DNA of 64,000 bases from assembly GCF_004364165.1 (NCBI RefSeq), contig NZ_SOAY01000010.1:1639098-1703097 (forward strand), read 5' to 3'. Source of the stretch: Maribacter spongiicola. GTDB lineage: Bacteria > Bacteroidota > Bacteroidia > Flavobacteriales > Flavobacteriaceae. Below, one piece after another: positions 24,686 to 33,664 of the stretch. The translations under genes and the position numbers were made by a program. The notes beneath the pieces were generated by a model that saw nothing but the letters and a program-made list of their open reading frames with translations, made no database searches and was not told the DNA's origin. Within the stretch, counting starts at the first letter, position 1. Every line of letters starts with the position of its first letter.

Positions 24686-25249
24686 TTAAGCGTTAGATTT
24701 CCATTTAATATTGCAGCCTATACTTGGTTTTTGAACAGGATTAATTTCTTCTCCCTTTATAAGCTTCTCAATGGCATCTCTAAGGTCTTTACCTGTTAAC
24801 GGCAATCCGTTCCCCGGTCTAGAATCGTCTAATTGACCTCTGTAAACCAATTTTAATCCTTCGTCAAAAAGAAAAAAATCTGGTGTACAAGCAGCGTCAT
24901 ATTTTTTGGCTACCGATTGGTCTTCATCATATAAATAAGGGAAGGTATAATTTTCGGCTTTTGCTTTTATTCTCATGAACTGAGGGTCATCTTCTGGGTA
25001 CTTTTCTACATCATTACTAGATATAGCGATAAAGTGAACACCTTGCTTCTGATATTCTAAAGCCATTTTAGTGATTTCAGGATTTACATGAATAACAAAT
25101 GGGCAATGGTTACAAATGAACATAATTACTGTTCCTTTACTACCATTTAAAGAGTGAAGATTCATTGTTTTTTTGCTGACCGTATCTAACAGGCTAAATT
25201 CCGGAGCTACTGTACCCAATGCTAACATTTTGCTTTCTGTTCTTGCCAT
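24686..25249 (-). CDS. Thioredoxin-fold redoxin (AhpC/TSA-like)
   Basis: A 187-residue cytoplasmic protein of the peroxiredoxin-like redoxin family. The active-site motif is CNHCPF (CxxC at about residue 46), with VAPEFSLLDT at the N-terminus and CTPDFFLFD opposite the cis-proline. The C-terminal KPSIGCNIKW is the family's tail cysteine motif. It probably reduces disulfides or peroxides; partner unknown. The start could be Met8 (25228), since homologues commonly begin near there. Confidence 0.88.
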   Translation of the reverse strand: MARTESKMLALGTVAPEFSLLDTVSKKTMNLHSLNGSKGTVIMFICNHCPFVIHVNPEITKMALEYQKQGVHFIAISSNDVEKYPEDDPQFMRIKAKAENYTFPYLYDEDQSVAKKYDAACTPDFFLFDEGLKLVYRGQLDDSRPGNGLPLTGKDLRDAIEKLIKGEEINPVQKPSIGCNIKWKSNA

Positions 25250-25337
25250 ATCAACTAATAATTTATGGTACTAAGTTAACGATTATATTAAGCTTGCCTT
25301 TTCTTTATGGTATTCATAAACTTATAAAAATACTAAT

Positions 25338-25640
25338 ATGGAAAATTCATATATTTCTTTATCCGCCGCAATTAAAGCATTACAAGAAGAAGGTTACACA
25401 GAAGATTTTAATTTATGTGACGCTGGTGTAGAAAACAAAAGCAAGAAACATATTCATAATGCTACTGAATTAGACGTGGTAAAATTCTATCGTTTTGAAG
25501 GGATGAGCAACCCTGATGATAATACCATTTTATATGTTATTGAAACAAGTACCGGTGAAAAGGGACTACTGGTAGATGCTTACGGTATGTATGCTGGTAA
25601 TGTACCTAAAGATTTGATAGAAAAGCTTAAATTGAGCTAA
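25338..25640 (+). CDS. Small conserved Bacteroidota protein, often mislabelled phosphoribosylpyrophosphate synthetase
   Basis: One hundred residues: helix ISLSAAIKALQEEGYTEDFNL, a beta region (ELDVVKFYRFEGM, NTILYVIETSTGEKGLLVDAYG) and the ending MYAGNVPKDLIEKLKL. I recognise it as a family that some databases name phosphoribosylpyrophosphate synthetase, but it has none of that enzyme's PRPP-binding or catalytic motifs and is a third of its length. Function unknown. Its stop overlaps the csaA start by one base, so the two are coupled. Confidence 0.8.
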   Translation: MENSYISLSAAIKALQEEGYTEDFNLCDAGVENKSKKHIHNATELDVVKFYRFEGMSNPDDNTILYVIETSTGEKGLLVDAYGMYAGNVPKDLIEKLKLS

Positions 25641-25978
25641 TGGAAGAAACAATTACGTGGCAAGATTTTAGTAAAATTGACATGAGGGTGGGCACTATAG
25701 TAGCTGCTTTAGATTTCCCTGAGGCCCGAAACCCTTCGTACAAGTTACATATAGATTTTGGTGATGAAATTGGGATTAAAAAAACATCTGCTCAGATAAC
25801 TGCAAGGTATAAAAAAGAGGATCTTATAGGTATTCAAGTTACTGCAGTAGTTAATTTTCCTAAAAAACAAATTGCCAATTTTATGAGTGAATGTCTTATA
25901 TTAGGTGCTGTAGACAATAGTTCAGTGGTGCTTCTTCAACCTCAAATGAAAGTGCCCAACGGATTAAAAATTTCCTAA
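25640..25978 (+). CDS. csaA: CsaA-type tRNA-binding/chaperone-like protein
   Basis: A 112-residue OB-fold protein of the tRNA-binding EMAPII/Arc1p-like superfamily. FSKIDMRVGTIVAALDFPEARNPSYKL is the hallmark start, then IKKTSAQITARYKKEDLIGIQV and NFMSECLILGA. Bacillus CsaA binds pre-secretory proteins and RNA; bacterial homologues are thought to bind tRNA. It starts on the stop of the upstream 100-aa gene (TAATG) and is followed after four bases by the symporter. Confidence 0.93.
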   Translation: MEETITWQDFSKIDMRVGTIVAALDFPEARNPSYKLHIDFGDEIGIKKTSAQITARYKKEDLIGIQVTAVVNFPKKQIANFMSECLILGAVDNSSVVLLQPQMKVPNGLKIS

Positions 25979-25982
25979 TTTT

Positions 25983-26903
25983 TTGACTGATAATATCTTA
26001 GATAGCATTCATATTAATTTTGATTCAGGTTCATTATGGATTATGAACATTGTTCTAAGTTTAGTCATGTTTGGTGTATCCTTAGAAATATCAATATCAG
26101 ATTTTAAGCCTTTATGGTCAAAACCGAAGGCATTAATAGTAGGCTTATGTAGTCAGTTTCTTGTATTACCCGCATTGACTTTTTTATTGGTATTTATCAT
26201 TGAACCTTTACCAAGCATTGCTTTGGGTATGTTTATGGTGGCTGCTTGCCCAGGAGGTAATATTTCTAATTTCATATCTTACCTATCTAAAGCAAATACG
26301 GCATTATCTATTAGCCTTACTGCCATTGCTACTATGTTAGCGGTGATAATGACACCATTAAATTTTCATTTTTATGCAATGTTATATGAGCCAAGCTCTA
26401 ATCTTATTCAAGACATTTCCATAGCACCTATAGAAATGATAAAATTGGTTTTTCTATTACTAGGTCTGCCTTTAATTTTGGGTATGTATGTCAATTATAA
26501 AAAACCAAAAATAGCTTTGAAAATAGCTAAGAAGCTTAAAGTGGTATCCTTAGTGTTTTTTATCTGTCTGGTTTTTATTGCATTATATAATAACCGCATC
26601 ATCTTTATGGACTATATTTTTTATGTCTTTTGGATTGTTTTAATTCATAATCTAGTTGCATTTTCTACGGGATACAGCCTTGGGCGAATTTTTAAATTAC
26701 CTGAAGATAGCCTTCGATCAATAACTATAGAAACAGGAATACAAAATTCTGGATTAGGATTATTATTGATTTTTACTTTTTTCGATGGATTAGGCGGTAT
26801 GGCGCTTCTTGCTGCCTTTTGGGGTATTTGGCATATTGTTTCGGGTTTAATTTTGGCTGCTTTTTGGAATAAAAAATCAGTTGCTAAAGAAACAATAGCG
26901 TGA
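25983..26903 (+). CDS. Bile acid:sodium symporter (BASS) family transporter
   Basis: A 306-residue membrane protein with about 9-10 helices. The family pattern is seen in MFGVSLEISISDF, MVAACPGGNISNFISYLSKANTALSISLT (crossover motif with the sodium site) and ETGIQNSGLGLLLI (second crossover). It imports organic acids with sodium; the substrate is unknown. The start is TTG at 25983, four bases after csaA; the next ATG (26043) would remove the conserved amphipathic N-terminus. GTGA overlap with the acyltransferase downstream. Confidence 0.9.
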   Translation: MTDNILDSIHINFDSGSLWIMNIVLSLVMFGVSLEISISDFKPLWSKPKALIVGLCSQFLVLPALTFLLVFIIEPLPSIALGMFMVAACPGGNISNFISYLSKANTALSISLTAIATMLAVIMTPLNFHFYAMLYEPSSNLIQDISIAPIEMIKLVFLLLGLPLILGMYVNYKKPKIALKIAKKLKVVSLVFFICLVFIALYNNRIIFMDYIFYVFWIVLIHNLVAFSTGYSLGRIFKLPEDSLRSITIETGIQNSGLGLLLIFTFFDGLGGMALLAAFWGIWHIVSGLILAAFWNKKSVAKETIA

Positions 26904-27952
26904 GTGGATTTATATATTCATTGGTAAAATTTGTTATAAAAACCGGACTCTATAGCTATCATAAGAAAATTCATATTTCTGGGCTAGAGCATATACCCAA
27001 AGATAAACCGGTAATGTTTTTGCCTAATCATCAAAGTGCTTTGATTGATGTATTGCTAATTGCAACAGATTGTAATAGAAAACCCTATTTTCTAACCCGT
27101 TCAGACGTTTTTAATGGCAAACTGCTAAAACGTATGTTCTCTTATTTTCAAATGCTACCAATTTACAGAATGCGAGATGGTAGAGATACGCTTTCTAATA
27201 ACGATGCCATTTTTAACTCATGTGCAGAAATTTTAAGTAGGGGAGAAGCATTGCTTTTGTTTCCCGAAGCAAATCATAGTCTTAAACGTAGCGTTAGACC
27301 ATTAAGTAAGGGTTTTACCAGAATACTCTTTAGAACTTTTGAAATGTACCCTGCGTTAGATGTTCAGTTGATTCCTGTTGGGTTTAATTATAAGCATGCA
27401 GCTCATTTTACAGATGAGGTGGCTATTTGTTATGGAAAGCCAATTTCGGCAAGAAGTTTATATGATGAGAATGATTTAAATACATCTGTCAATACTATAA
27501 AAAATGAGGTTGCTTCTAGTCTAGAGGATCTAACTACCCACATACCAAGTAATGAAGATTATGATGCCATTTTAAATAAGTTGAAGTCGGAAAAGGTCGA
27601 TTTTCTTAATCCTACCGCTGTCAACAAAAAGATAAAGATGTTGACCAAACAAGGTGTCGATAGTTCATTTGAGACTGTTTCAGAAACGCAAGGTTTCAAT
27701 ATATTCAAGTGGATATTCATATTACTAAATTTCCCTATTGTATTAATTTGGAAATTGTGGTTGAAGTCAAAAGTACCAGAAGATGAGTTTATGGGTACGT
27801 TTAGGTTTGCATTTGCGATGATATCTTATCCTATTTATATACTCTTCTTGTTTACAGTGATAGCATTTGTATTTACGCCATATATCGCAGTAATAAGTAT
27901 CTGTATTTTGACTTTATTGAATTTAGTGTTGGTGAAATATGCATTTCGGTAA
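26900..27952 (+). CDS. PlsC-like glycerolipid acyltransferase
   Basis: A 350-residue acyltransferase, start GTG at 26900 overlapping the symporter stop. The catalytic motif reads NHQSALIDVL, i.e. H-x5-D rather than the usual H-x4-D, and motif III is LFPEANHSLKRSV instead of FPEGTRS. These changes are typical of the Gat1/Sct1-like branch with NHxN/S-x-x-ID. Two C-terminal membrane helices (about 270-350) anchor it. It probably acylates a glycerophosphate or lysolipid; substrate unproven. Confidence 0.86.
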   Translation: MSGFIYSLVKFVIKTGLYSYHKKIHISGLEHIPKDKPVMFLPNHQSALIDVLLIATDCNRKPYFLTRSDVFNGKLLKRMFSYFQMLPIYRMRDGRDTLSNNDAIFNSCAEILSRGEALLLFPEANHSLKRSVRPLSKGFTRILFRTFEMYPALDVQLIPVGFNYKHAAHFTDEVAICYGKPISARSLYDENDLNTSVNTIKNEVASSLEDLTTHIPSNEDYDAILNKLKSEKVDFLNPTAVNKKIKMLTKQGVDSSFETVSETQGFNIFKWIFILLNFPIVLIWKLWLKSKVPEDEFMGTFRFAFAMISYPIYILFLFTVIAFVFTPYIAVISICILTLLNLVLVKYAFR

Positions 27953-27975
27953 TGATCATATATCCACAAAATAAA

Positions 27976-27998
27976 AACGACCCTTAAAAAGAGTCGTT
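27976..27998. terminator. Hairpin terminator between acyltransferase and PUR gene
   Basis: AACGAC (27976-27981) pairs with GTCGTT (27993-27998), plus a few inner pairs. A-rich left and T-rich right flanks let it serve the two convergent genes. Confidence 0.7.
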
Positions 27999-28023
27999 AA
28001 TTTTTAAAAAGATAGTTTTAAAA

Positions 28024-28410
28024 TTAAATGTCTTCAAAACTAACATCTGTAAAACTAGAAGAAGTAGTGGTATTTTCTACGGGCATTTCAACTTCTGTTT
28101 CAGAATCTTCTTTCTTAAAATCTTTTTGATGTCTTTCAGAAATTACTTCAGAACCTTTTTCGTTAATGATGAAATCCATCATTTCTTCTACATTTTCTTT
28201 AAAGGCGTCGAAGTCTTCTTTGTATAAATAAATTTTATGCTTTTTGTAATGGAATGAACCATCGTCATGTGTAAATTTCTTACTTTCTGTAATCGTTAAA
28301 TAATAGTCCCCGGCCTTTGTACTTCTTACATCGAAAAAGTACGTTCTTCTACCTGCGCGTAAAACTTTGGAGTGAATTTCTTCCTGATCTGATAAATCTC
28401 TTTCGCTCAT
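28024..28410 (-). CDS. PUR-family DNA/RNA-binding protein (DUF3276)
   Basis: A 128-residue protein: a single PUR repeat (about 10-80) with HSKVLRAGRRTYFFDVRSTKAGDYYLTITESKK, the signature of bacterial PUR proteins, and an acidic Ser/Thr-rich disordered tail. Bacterial homologues, for example in Borrelia, are dimeric single-stranded nucleic-acid binders acting as regulators. Whether it is a regulator here is not shown. Followed by a shared terminator. Confidence 0.9.
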   Translation of the reverse strand: MSERDLSDQEEIHSKVLRAGRRTYFFDVRSTKAGDYYLTITESKKFTHDDGSFHYKKHKIYLYKEDFDAFKENVEEMMDFIINEKGSEVISERHQKDFKKEDSETEVEMPVENTTTSSSFTDVSFEDI

Positions 28411-28475
28411 TTCTAATGTTTAGTGTCGTTATGCTATCAAAAATGAAAAAAAAATCGTTATCCGACAACAATTTT

Positions 28476-30227
28476 CTAACTTTCTTTCTCTGAGAGCTGT
28501 TTGCTATAGAGGTCTTTATAATACCCTTCTTGGGTATTTAATTCGTCGTGCGTGCCCTCTTGAATGAGTCTGCCGTCATCTAACACCAATATTTTATCTG
28601 CATTTTTAGCCGAAGAAACTCTATGGCTTACAATTAATGTAGTTCTATTCTTAGATGCTTTTTTAAGATTGCTTAAAATTTCTTCTTCCGTTTCTGTATC
28701 AACCGCAGAAAGGCAATCATCGAATAAATAAATTTGTGGTTTCTTTATTAATGCTCTCGCAATTGAAACACGTTGTTTTTGTCCGCCACTTAAGGTAATA
28801 CCTCTTTCGCCTAAAATAGTATCGTATTTTTTAGAGAAACCCATTATGTTTTCGTGAACAACGGCATCTTTGGCAATGTCCATGATTTCTTGGTCTGTAG
28901 CGTCTTCTTTTCCGAATTTAATATTGTTCTTTATACTGTCGGAAAACAGAAAAGCATCTTGTGGTACGGCACCAATAGATTCTCTTAAACTAGTTAGGTC
29001 AATATTTTTAATAGGCTCGTCATCTATTAAAATTTCGCCTGATGTAGTATCGTATAATCTAGCTACTAAATCTAGAATAGTAGATTTACCCGAACCAGTT
29101 TTGCCAATAATAGCAGTCGTCTCCCCTTCATTTATGGTAAATGATAAATGTTTTAAGGCATTGATGTTGGTGTCCTGATAAGTAAAATCTACATCTTTAA
29201 ATTCAATTTTACCTTTTACGGTATGCTCGTGGGTGGGCATGTTTTTAATTTCCGATTCCTGATTTAAAAATTCGTTGATGCGTTCTTGACTGGCAGCAGC
29301 TCTTTGTACAATAGATGTAAGCCATCCTACAATTGCAACAGGCCATGTTAACATGTTTACGTACAATATAAACTCCGCAATCAATCCAACTTCAATTTCA
29401 CCCGCCAAGTATTGTTTTCCTCCTATATAAATGACTAAAATATTACTGATACCTATTAAGAGTATCATTAGAGGGAAAAACCAAGCATTTACTTTAGCCA
29501 AACTAACACTCTTTTCTTTGCCTTCAATGGCAAGTTTTTCTAAGTCCTTATTTGTTTGTGGCTCTAACGCATATGCTTTTATAACCGATACACCTGAAAA
29601 TATTTCTTGTGTAAAAGTCGATAACGTAGATAAATACTGTTGTACTATAGTACTTCTCTTGTGTATTACCTTACTTATTTGATATATTAAAACTGATAGA
29701 AAAGGCAATGGTAGTAAGGTATATGCTGCCAGGGTTGGTGCTTTAATGAACATTAACGGAATTAAGCAGGCAAATAATGTTAGTGTCTGTATGCCATACA
29801 TGATAGCCGGACCCGCATACATACGTACTTCATTTACATCTTCGCTGATTCTGTTCATTAAATCGCCTGTTCTATTTTTCTTATAGAAGTTCAGACTTAG
29901 TTTTTGGTAGTGATCGAATATTTCATTTTTAAGGTCATATTCTATATATCTAGAAATATTGATAATTAATTGGCGCATTAAAAAAGTGAAGAACCCAGAG
30001 AGAAAAGCGGCACCAATAATTATAAGAATATACTCCATCAACAAATCTTGCGCGGTAGATTTTTCTATTTCAGCTTTTATATATTGCTCAACTACGGTAA
30101 TAGAATTATTGACGTAAGAAGGCATGATCAATTGAAATAGCCTGGCTATAACAGTAATAATAATCCCGAAAAAAAGCTTAAGCCAGTATTTTTTAAAGTA
30201 TTTATTTAGATGCTTAAGTTCTTTCAT
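28476..30227 (-). CDS. ABC exporter, fused permease-ATPase (MsbA/LmrA type)
   Basis: A 583-residue half-transporter: six membrane helices (about 1-320) and an ATPase domain with Walker A GKTGSGKST (about 373), Q-loop GAVPQDAFLFSD, signature LSGGQKQR, Walker B IYLFDDCLSAVD and H-loop VSHRVSS. The Walker B carries Asp-Cys in place of the catalytic Glu-Pro (LFDDCLSAVD), so the glutamate is replaced by aspartate; such sites are known in heterodimeric exporters. Substrate unknown; probably lipid or drug export. Confidence 0.92.
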   Translation of the reverse strand: MKELKHLNKYFKKYWLKLFFGIIITVIARLFQLIMPSYVNNSITVVEQYIKAEIEKSTAQDLLMEYILIIIGAAFLSGFFTFLMRQLIINISRYIEYDLKNEIFDHYQKLSLNFYKKNRTGDLMNRISEDVNEVRMYAGPAIMYGIQTLTLFACLIPLMFIKAPTLAAYTLLPLPFLSVLIYQISKVIHKRSTIVQQYLSTLSTFTQEIFSGVSVIKAYALEPQTNKDLEKLAIEGKEKSVSLAKVNAWFFPLMILLIGISNILVIYIGGKQYLAGEIEVGLIAEFILYVNMLTWPVAIVGWLTSIVQRAAASQERINEFLNQESEIKNMPTHEHTVKGKIEFKDVDFTYQDTNINALKHLSFTINEGETTAIIGKTGSGKSTILDLVARLYDTTSGEILIDDEPIKNIDLTSLRESIGAVPQDAFLFSDSIKNNIKFGKEDATDQEIMDIAKDAVVHENIMGFSKKYDTILGERGITLSGGQKQRVSIARALIKKPQIYLFDDCLSAVDTETEEEILSNLKKASKNRTTLIVSHRVSSAKNADKILVLDDGRLIQEGTHDELNTQEGYYKDLYSKQLSEKES

Positions 30228-30327
30228 AAGTGGTAGAAAAGGTAATAGTGTAAATTTTTATGGGCAAAGATAGTTTTTTGACCTAAAACGATATGTTATA
30301 AATAAGCTAAGATAAATACGATTGCTA

Positions 30328-30358
30328 TTGTGACCCTTTAAATAGATACTTACCTTTG
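30328..30358 (+). promoter_or_regulatory. nusB promoter
   Basis: TTG (30328-30330), 20-bp spacer, TACCTTTG (30351-30358): a good Bacteroidota promoter 87 bases before the nusB ATG. Confidence 0.65.
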
Positions 30359-30445
30359 CGGCTTTATTTATTCGATAATCGAGATTTAATGCTCCAAGGG
30401 CTTGCCCCGAGGTTATTTACTAATATATTAAATAAGTTCTTTCAA

Positions 30446-31393
30446 ATGCTTACAAGAAGGCACATTAGGGTTAAGGTAATGCAGAGTATTTACGCTCTAA
30501 TTCAGTCTAAGGACGATTCATTACAAAAACAAGAGAAGTTTTTAAAGGTAAGCATAGAGAATACCTATACGCTATACTTGTTGTGGCTAAGTCTTTTTGT
30601 AGAGTTACAAAAAAGAGCTGCAGACCAAATTTCTTTATCTGCCAATAAATACATTAGCGACAAGAAGGCAGCTTTCCCAAATCCTAAAAAGTTTATTCAA
30701 AACAGATTGCTGTTGCAAATTGTTGAGAACAAGACCTTAGAGGAAGAAATTACACATAGAAAGTTAGATAACTGGTACTTGAACGAAGAGTATGTAAAAC
30801 TCATCTATAAAGAGATTATTGAGAGCGAGGCATATCAAGAATACATGTCTACACCAGAAAGCGACTATGCAGCAGATAAAGAATTAGTACTGAATTTGTT
30901 CAAGAACATTATAGCGCCTAACGATAAAATTTACGATTACTTTGAAGATGATAAGTTAACTTGGGTAGATGATATACCTATTGTCAATACCTTTATCTTA
31001 AAGCATTTAAAGAAAGCGAAACAGGTACACCCAGAATCTTACTTTTTGCCAAGTCTATTAAAAGATGATGATGATATGACTTTTGCCATGCAATTGCTAT
31101 CTAGAACATTATTAAAAAACGATGCTTTAGAAAAAGAGATTGAAGGTAAAACGCCGAATTGGGATAAAGATCGTATCGCCGGTATTGATAGTATTCTATT
31201 AAAAATGGCTATTTGCGAGTTATTACATTTTCCTTCTATACCAGAAAGGGTAACCATAAATGAGTATTTAGAAATTGCTAAAGAATACTCTACACCAAAA
31301 AGTAGCATATTTATAAACGGAATTCTTGATAAGCTTACTAAAGAATACAAGTCAGAAGGAAAGCTTAATAAAATGGGAAGAGGTCTATTATAA
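30446..31393 (+). CDS. nusB: Transcription antitermination factor NusB, long flavobacterial form
   Basis: A 315-residue protein; ATG at 30446 begins MLTRRHIRVKVMQSIYALIQ, the conserved flavobacterial start. The NusB fold is in the C-terminal about 130 residues (DKDRIAGIDSILLKMAICELLHFPSIPERVTINEYLEIAK and STPKSSIFINGILDKL). The N-terminal 170 residues are an extra helical region; E. coli NusB has only 139 residues. NusB with NusE binds boxA in rRNA leaders. It heads the nusB-DUF1573-yajC cluster common in Bacteroidota. Confidence 0.93.
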   Translation: MLTRRHIRVKVMQSIYALIQSKDDSLQKQEKFLKVSIENTYTLYLLWLSLFVELQKRAADQISLSANKYISDKKAAFPNPKKFIQNRLLLQIVENKTLEEEITHRKLDNWYLNEEYVKLIYKEIIESEAYQEYMSTPESDYAADKELVLNLFKNIIAPNDKIYDYFEDDKLTWVDDIPIVNTFILKHLKKAKQVHPESYFLPSLLKDDDDMTFAMQLLSRTLLKNDALEKEIEGKTPNWDKDRIAGIDSILLKMAICELLHFPSIPERVTINEYLEIAKEYSTPKSSIFINGILDKLTKEYKSEGKLNKMGRGLL

Positions 31394-31436
31394 AAATATT
31401 TTATAATTTTACAAATAATTGATAAATCTAAATAGT

Positions 31437-31907
31437 ATGAAAAAAATAGTTCTAATTGTTGGTCTTGTATCAATGGTAGCTTTTACTTCTTGTAAAGACA
31501 ATGCATCAAGTAAGATTAAAACTGATAATGTAGCAGAGGCTGCGGTAAGAGATGAGGCTGCTAAAGCAGTACCTGTAATGTCTTTCGAGAAAGCAGAGCA
31601 TGATTTTGGTACAATTGAGCAAGGTACTCCACAAGAGACCGTATTTACTTTTACCAATACAGGTAATGCTCCATTAATTATTACCGATGCAAAAAGTAGC
31701 TGTGGTTGTACAGTACCTAATCCTCCAAAGGATCCTATTGCGCCAGGTGAAACCGGTGAGTTAAAAGTAAACTTTAATGGTTCTGGTCAAAATCAAGTAA
31801 CTAAAACAATTACAGTTACAGCAAATACTGAAAAAGGTTCAGAGCTTTTAAGAATTAAAGCTTTCGTTAACCCAAAAGGAGCAGCTCCATTAGGACCTGT
31901 TAAATAA
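31437..31907 (+). CDS. DUF1573 domain lipoprotein
   Basis: A 156-residue protein: lipoprotein signal (MKKIVLIVGLVSMVAFTSCK; Cys19) and a single Ig-like DUF1573 domain with EHDFGTIEQGTPQETVFTFTN and SSCGCTVPNPPKDPIAPGE, the family signature with conserved Cys-Gly-Cys. Start set at ATG 31437, where the signal peptide begins. It lies between nusB and yajC. Function not established; envelope location is likely. Confidence 0.9.
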   Translation: MKKIVLIVGLVSMVAFTSCKDNASSKIKTDNVAEAAVRDEAAKAVPVMSFEKAEHDFGTIEQGTPQETVFTFTNTGNAPLIITDAKSSCGCTVPNPPKDPIAPGETGELKVNFNGSGQNQVTKTITVTANTEKGSELLRIKAFVNPKGAAPLGPVK

Positions 31908-31931
31908 TTATAAATAACAGATATACCAAAA

Positions 31932-32219
31932 ATGGGTGATATAGGGCAGTTTCTTCCGATGATTTTAATTTTTGTGGTCGCATATTTTTTTATGATCAGA
32001 CCTCAAATGAAAAGACAGAAGGATGAAAAGAAATTTTCGGCAGAATTAAAACGTGGTGATCGTGTAATTACCAAAAGTGGTCTGCACGGTAAAGTAGTAG
32101 ATTTGAACGATAATGATTTTTCTTGTGTGTTGGAAACAATGGCCGGGAAGTTAAAGTTTGATAGATCTGCCATATCCATGGAAATGAGCGCTAAATTAAA
32201 CGCTCCAGAAAAGAAATAA
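31932..32219 (+). CDS. yajC: Preprotein translocase subunit YajC
   Basis: Ninety-five residues: one N-terminal membrane helix (IGQFLPMILIFVVAYFFMI) then the classic RPQMKRQKDEKKF, and GDRVITKSGLHGKVVDLND. YajC associates with SecDF in the inner membrane. Length and layout are normal. It is followed by a strong terminator. Confidence 0.95.
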   Translation: MGDIGQFLPMILIFVVAYFFMIRPQMKRQKDEKKFSAELKRGDRVITKSGLHGKVVDLNDNDFSCVLETMAGKLKFDRSAISMEMSAKLNAPEKK

Positions 32220-32240
32220 TTTTTTCTGAATTCATATAAA

Positions 32241-32270
32241 AAACACCGATGGAAACATCGGTGTTTTTTT
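32241..32270 (+). terminator. Hairpin terminator after yajC
   Basis: AAACACCGATG pairs perfectly with CATCGGTGTTT across GAAA (a stable tetraloop), followed by T7. Confidence 0.9.
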
Positions 32271-32313
32271 ATGCCCAAATTTGGTATATTTAAGTACACT
32301 TGAAATCAACAAT

Positions 32314-33663
32314 ATGCCACACAACAGAAGAAGTTTTATTAGAAAAGGTACCGCAGGTTTAGTTATGACAGGTGCATCGTTTATGTTACCTATGGAATTA
32401 CTATCAATGATGCGAAAGAGTGTAGGAGCCAACGATACTATTAATGTTGGTTTGGTAGGTTGTAAAGGAATGGGGTTTTCAGATTTGACTTCTTTCCTTA
32501 AAATGAGCGAAATTAATGTTATCGCTTTGTGTGATGTTGATGAGAATGTTCTAAGAGAGAGAACTTCCGATTTGGAAAAAGCAGGAATCAAAAAGCCAAA
32601 ATGGTATAGCGATTATCGAAAAATGTACGAGAATAAAGATATTGATGTCGTTATCATTGGTACACCAGATCACTGGCATTGCCTTCAATTAACGGATGCT
32701 TTACAGGCAGGTAAAGATGTGTATTGTGAGAAACCAATTGCCAACTCTGTGCAAGAAGCGAACATTATGTTAGACTTTGTGCAGACTCGCGATAGAATGG
32801 TGCAAATAGGGCAGTGGCAACGTAGTCAGCCACATTTTGTCGACGCTATTAAATATGTTCATTCGGGAGCATTGGGCGAAATACGTTTGGCTAAAGCTTG
32901 GGCATACCAAGGGTGGATGAAACCTGTGCCTGTGGTGGCAGATTCATCCGTTCCTGCGGGAGTAGATTATAAAATGTGGTTAGGTCCAGCGCCAGATAGA
33001 GCATTTAACAAGAATAGATTTCATTTCGATTTTAGATGGTTTTGGGATTATGCAGGCGGATTAATGACAGATTGGGGTGTGCATTTAATGGATTATGCTT
33101 TGTATGGTATGAAAGCAGAAACTCCAAAATCTGTAATGGCGTTAGGTGGTAAATTTGCGTATCCTAACGATGCATCAGAAACTCCGGATACATTGCAAAC
33201 AGTATATGAGTATGACGGATTCTCAATTCTTTGGGAACATGCAACAGGTATTGATGGAGGTAATTATGGTCGAAACCATGGAATTGCTTTTATAGGTAAT
33301 AATGGTACCCTTGTTTTAGATAGAAGTGGTTGGGAAATTATTCCTGAAAAAGAATTTCAAGGTTGGGGTAAAGATGGTATTCCAAAAATGGAAGCGGTAA
33401 GACATGATAATGGCGGACTTAGCGGATTGGATTTACACACGCAGAATTTTATCGATGCGGTAAAAAGTAGGGATAATTCTAAATTGAATGCACCTATAAA
33501 AGTTGGTTATGATGCTGCTTTGGTATCGCATATGGGTAATGTTGCCTTTAAGACCGGAAATAGAATTTATTGGGATGAAACTACAGGGCAATTTAAAAAT
33601 GAAGAAGCAAATCAGTATTTAAAAGCCACTTATCACAATGGCTGGAAATTACCGTCTTTGTAA
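32314..33663 (+). CDS. Tat-type Gfo/Idh/MocA oxidoreductase
   Basis: A 449-residue dehydrogenase; start at ATG 32314 (MPHNRRSFIRKGTAGLVMTG), which includes a twin-arginine motif RRSFIRKG and a hydrophobic stretch. NAD(P)-binding NVGLVGCKGMG follows, then CEKPIANSVQEANIML (the EKP motif) and WDYAGGLMTDWGVHLMDYAL, typical of this family. It probably acts on a sugar or glycan derivative in the periplasm with cofactor bound before Tat export; the substrate is unknown. The open frame from 32281 lacks a signal start. Confidence 0.88.
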   Translation: MPHNRRSFIRKGTAGLVMTGASFMLPMELLSMMRKSVGANDTINVGLVGCKGMGFSDLTSFLKMSEINVIALCDVDENVLRERTSDLEKAGIKKPKWYSDYRKMYENKDIDVVIIGTPDHWHCLQLTDALQAGKDVYCEKPIANSVQEANIMLDFVQTRDRMVQIGQWQRSQPHFVDAIKYVHSGALGEIRLAKAWAYQGWMKPVPVVADSSVPAGVDYKMWLGPAPDRAFNKNRFHFDFRWFWDYAGGLMTDWGVHLMDYALYGMKAETPKSVMALGGKFAYPNDASETPDTLQTVYEYDGFSILWEHATGIDGGNYGRNHGIAFIGNNGTLVLDRSGWEIIPEKEFQGWGKDGIPKMEAVRHDNGGLSGLDLHTQNFIDAVKSRDNSKLNAPIKVGYDAALVSHMGNVAFKTGNRIYWDETTGQFKNEEANQYLKATYHNGWKLPSL

Positions 33664-33664
33664 T

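Noticed and set aside
24135..24686. Fusion or frameshift between the GNAT and redoxin genes
   Set aside because: Both have intact starts and stops and complete domains; the 23-base spacer is a normal intergenic gap.
31409..31657. Serine/alanine-rich frame antisense to the DUF1573 gene
   Set aside because: A shadow of a well-supported gene; it would also overlap the nusB-DUF1573 junction.
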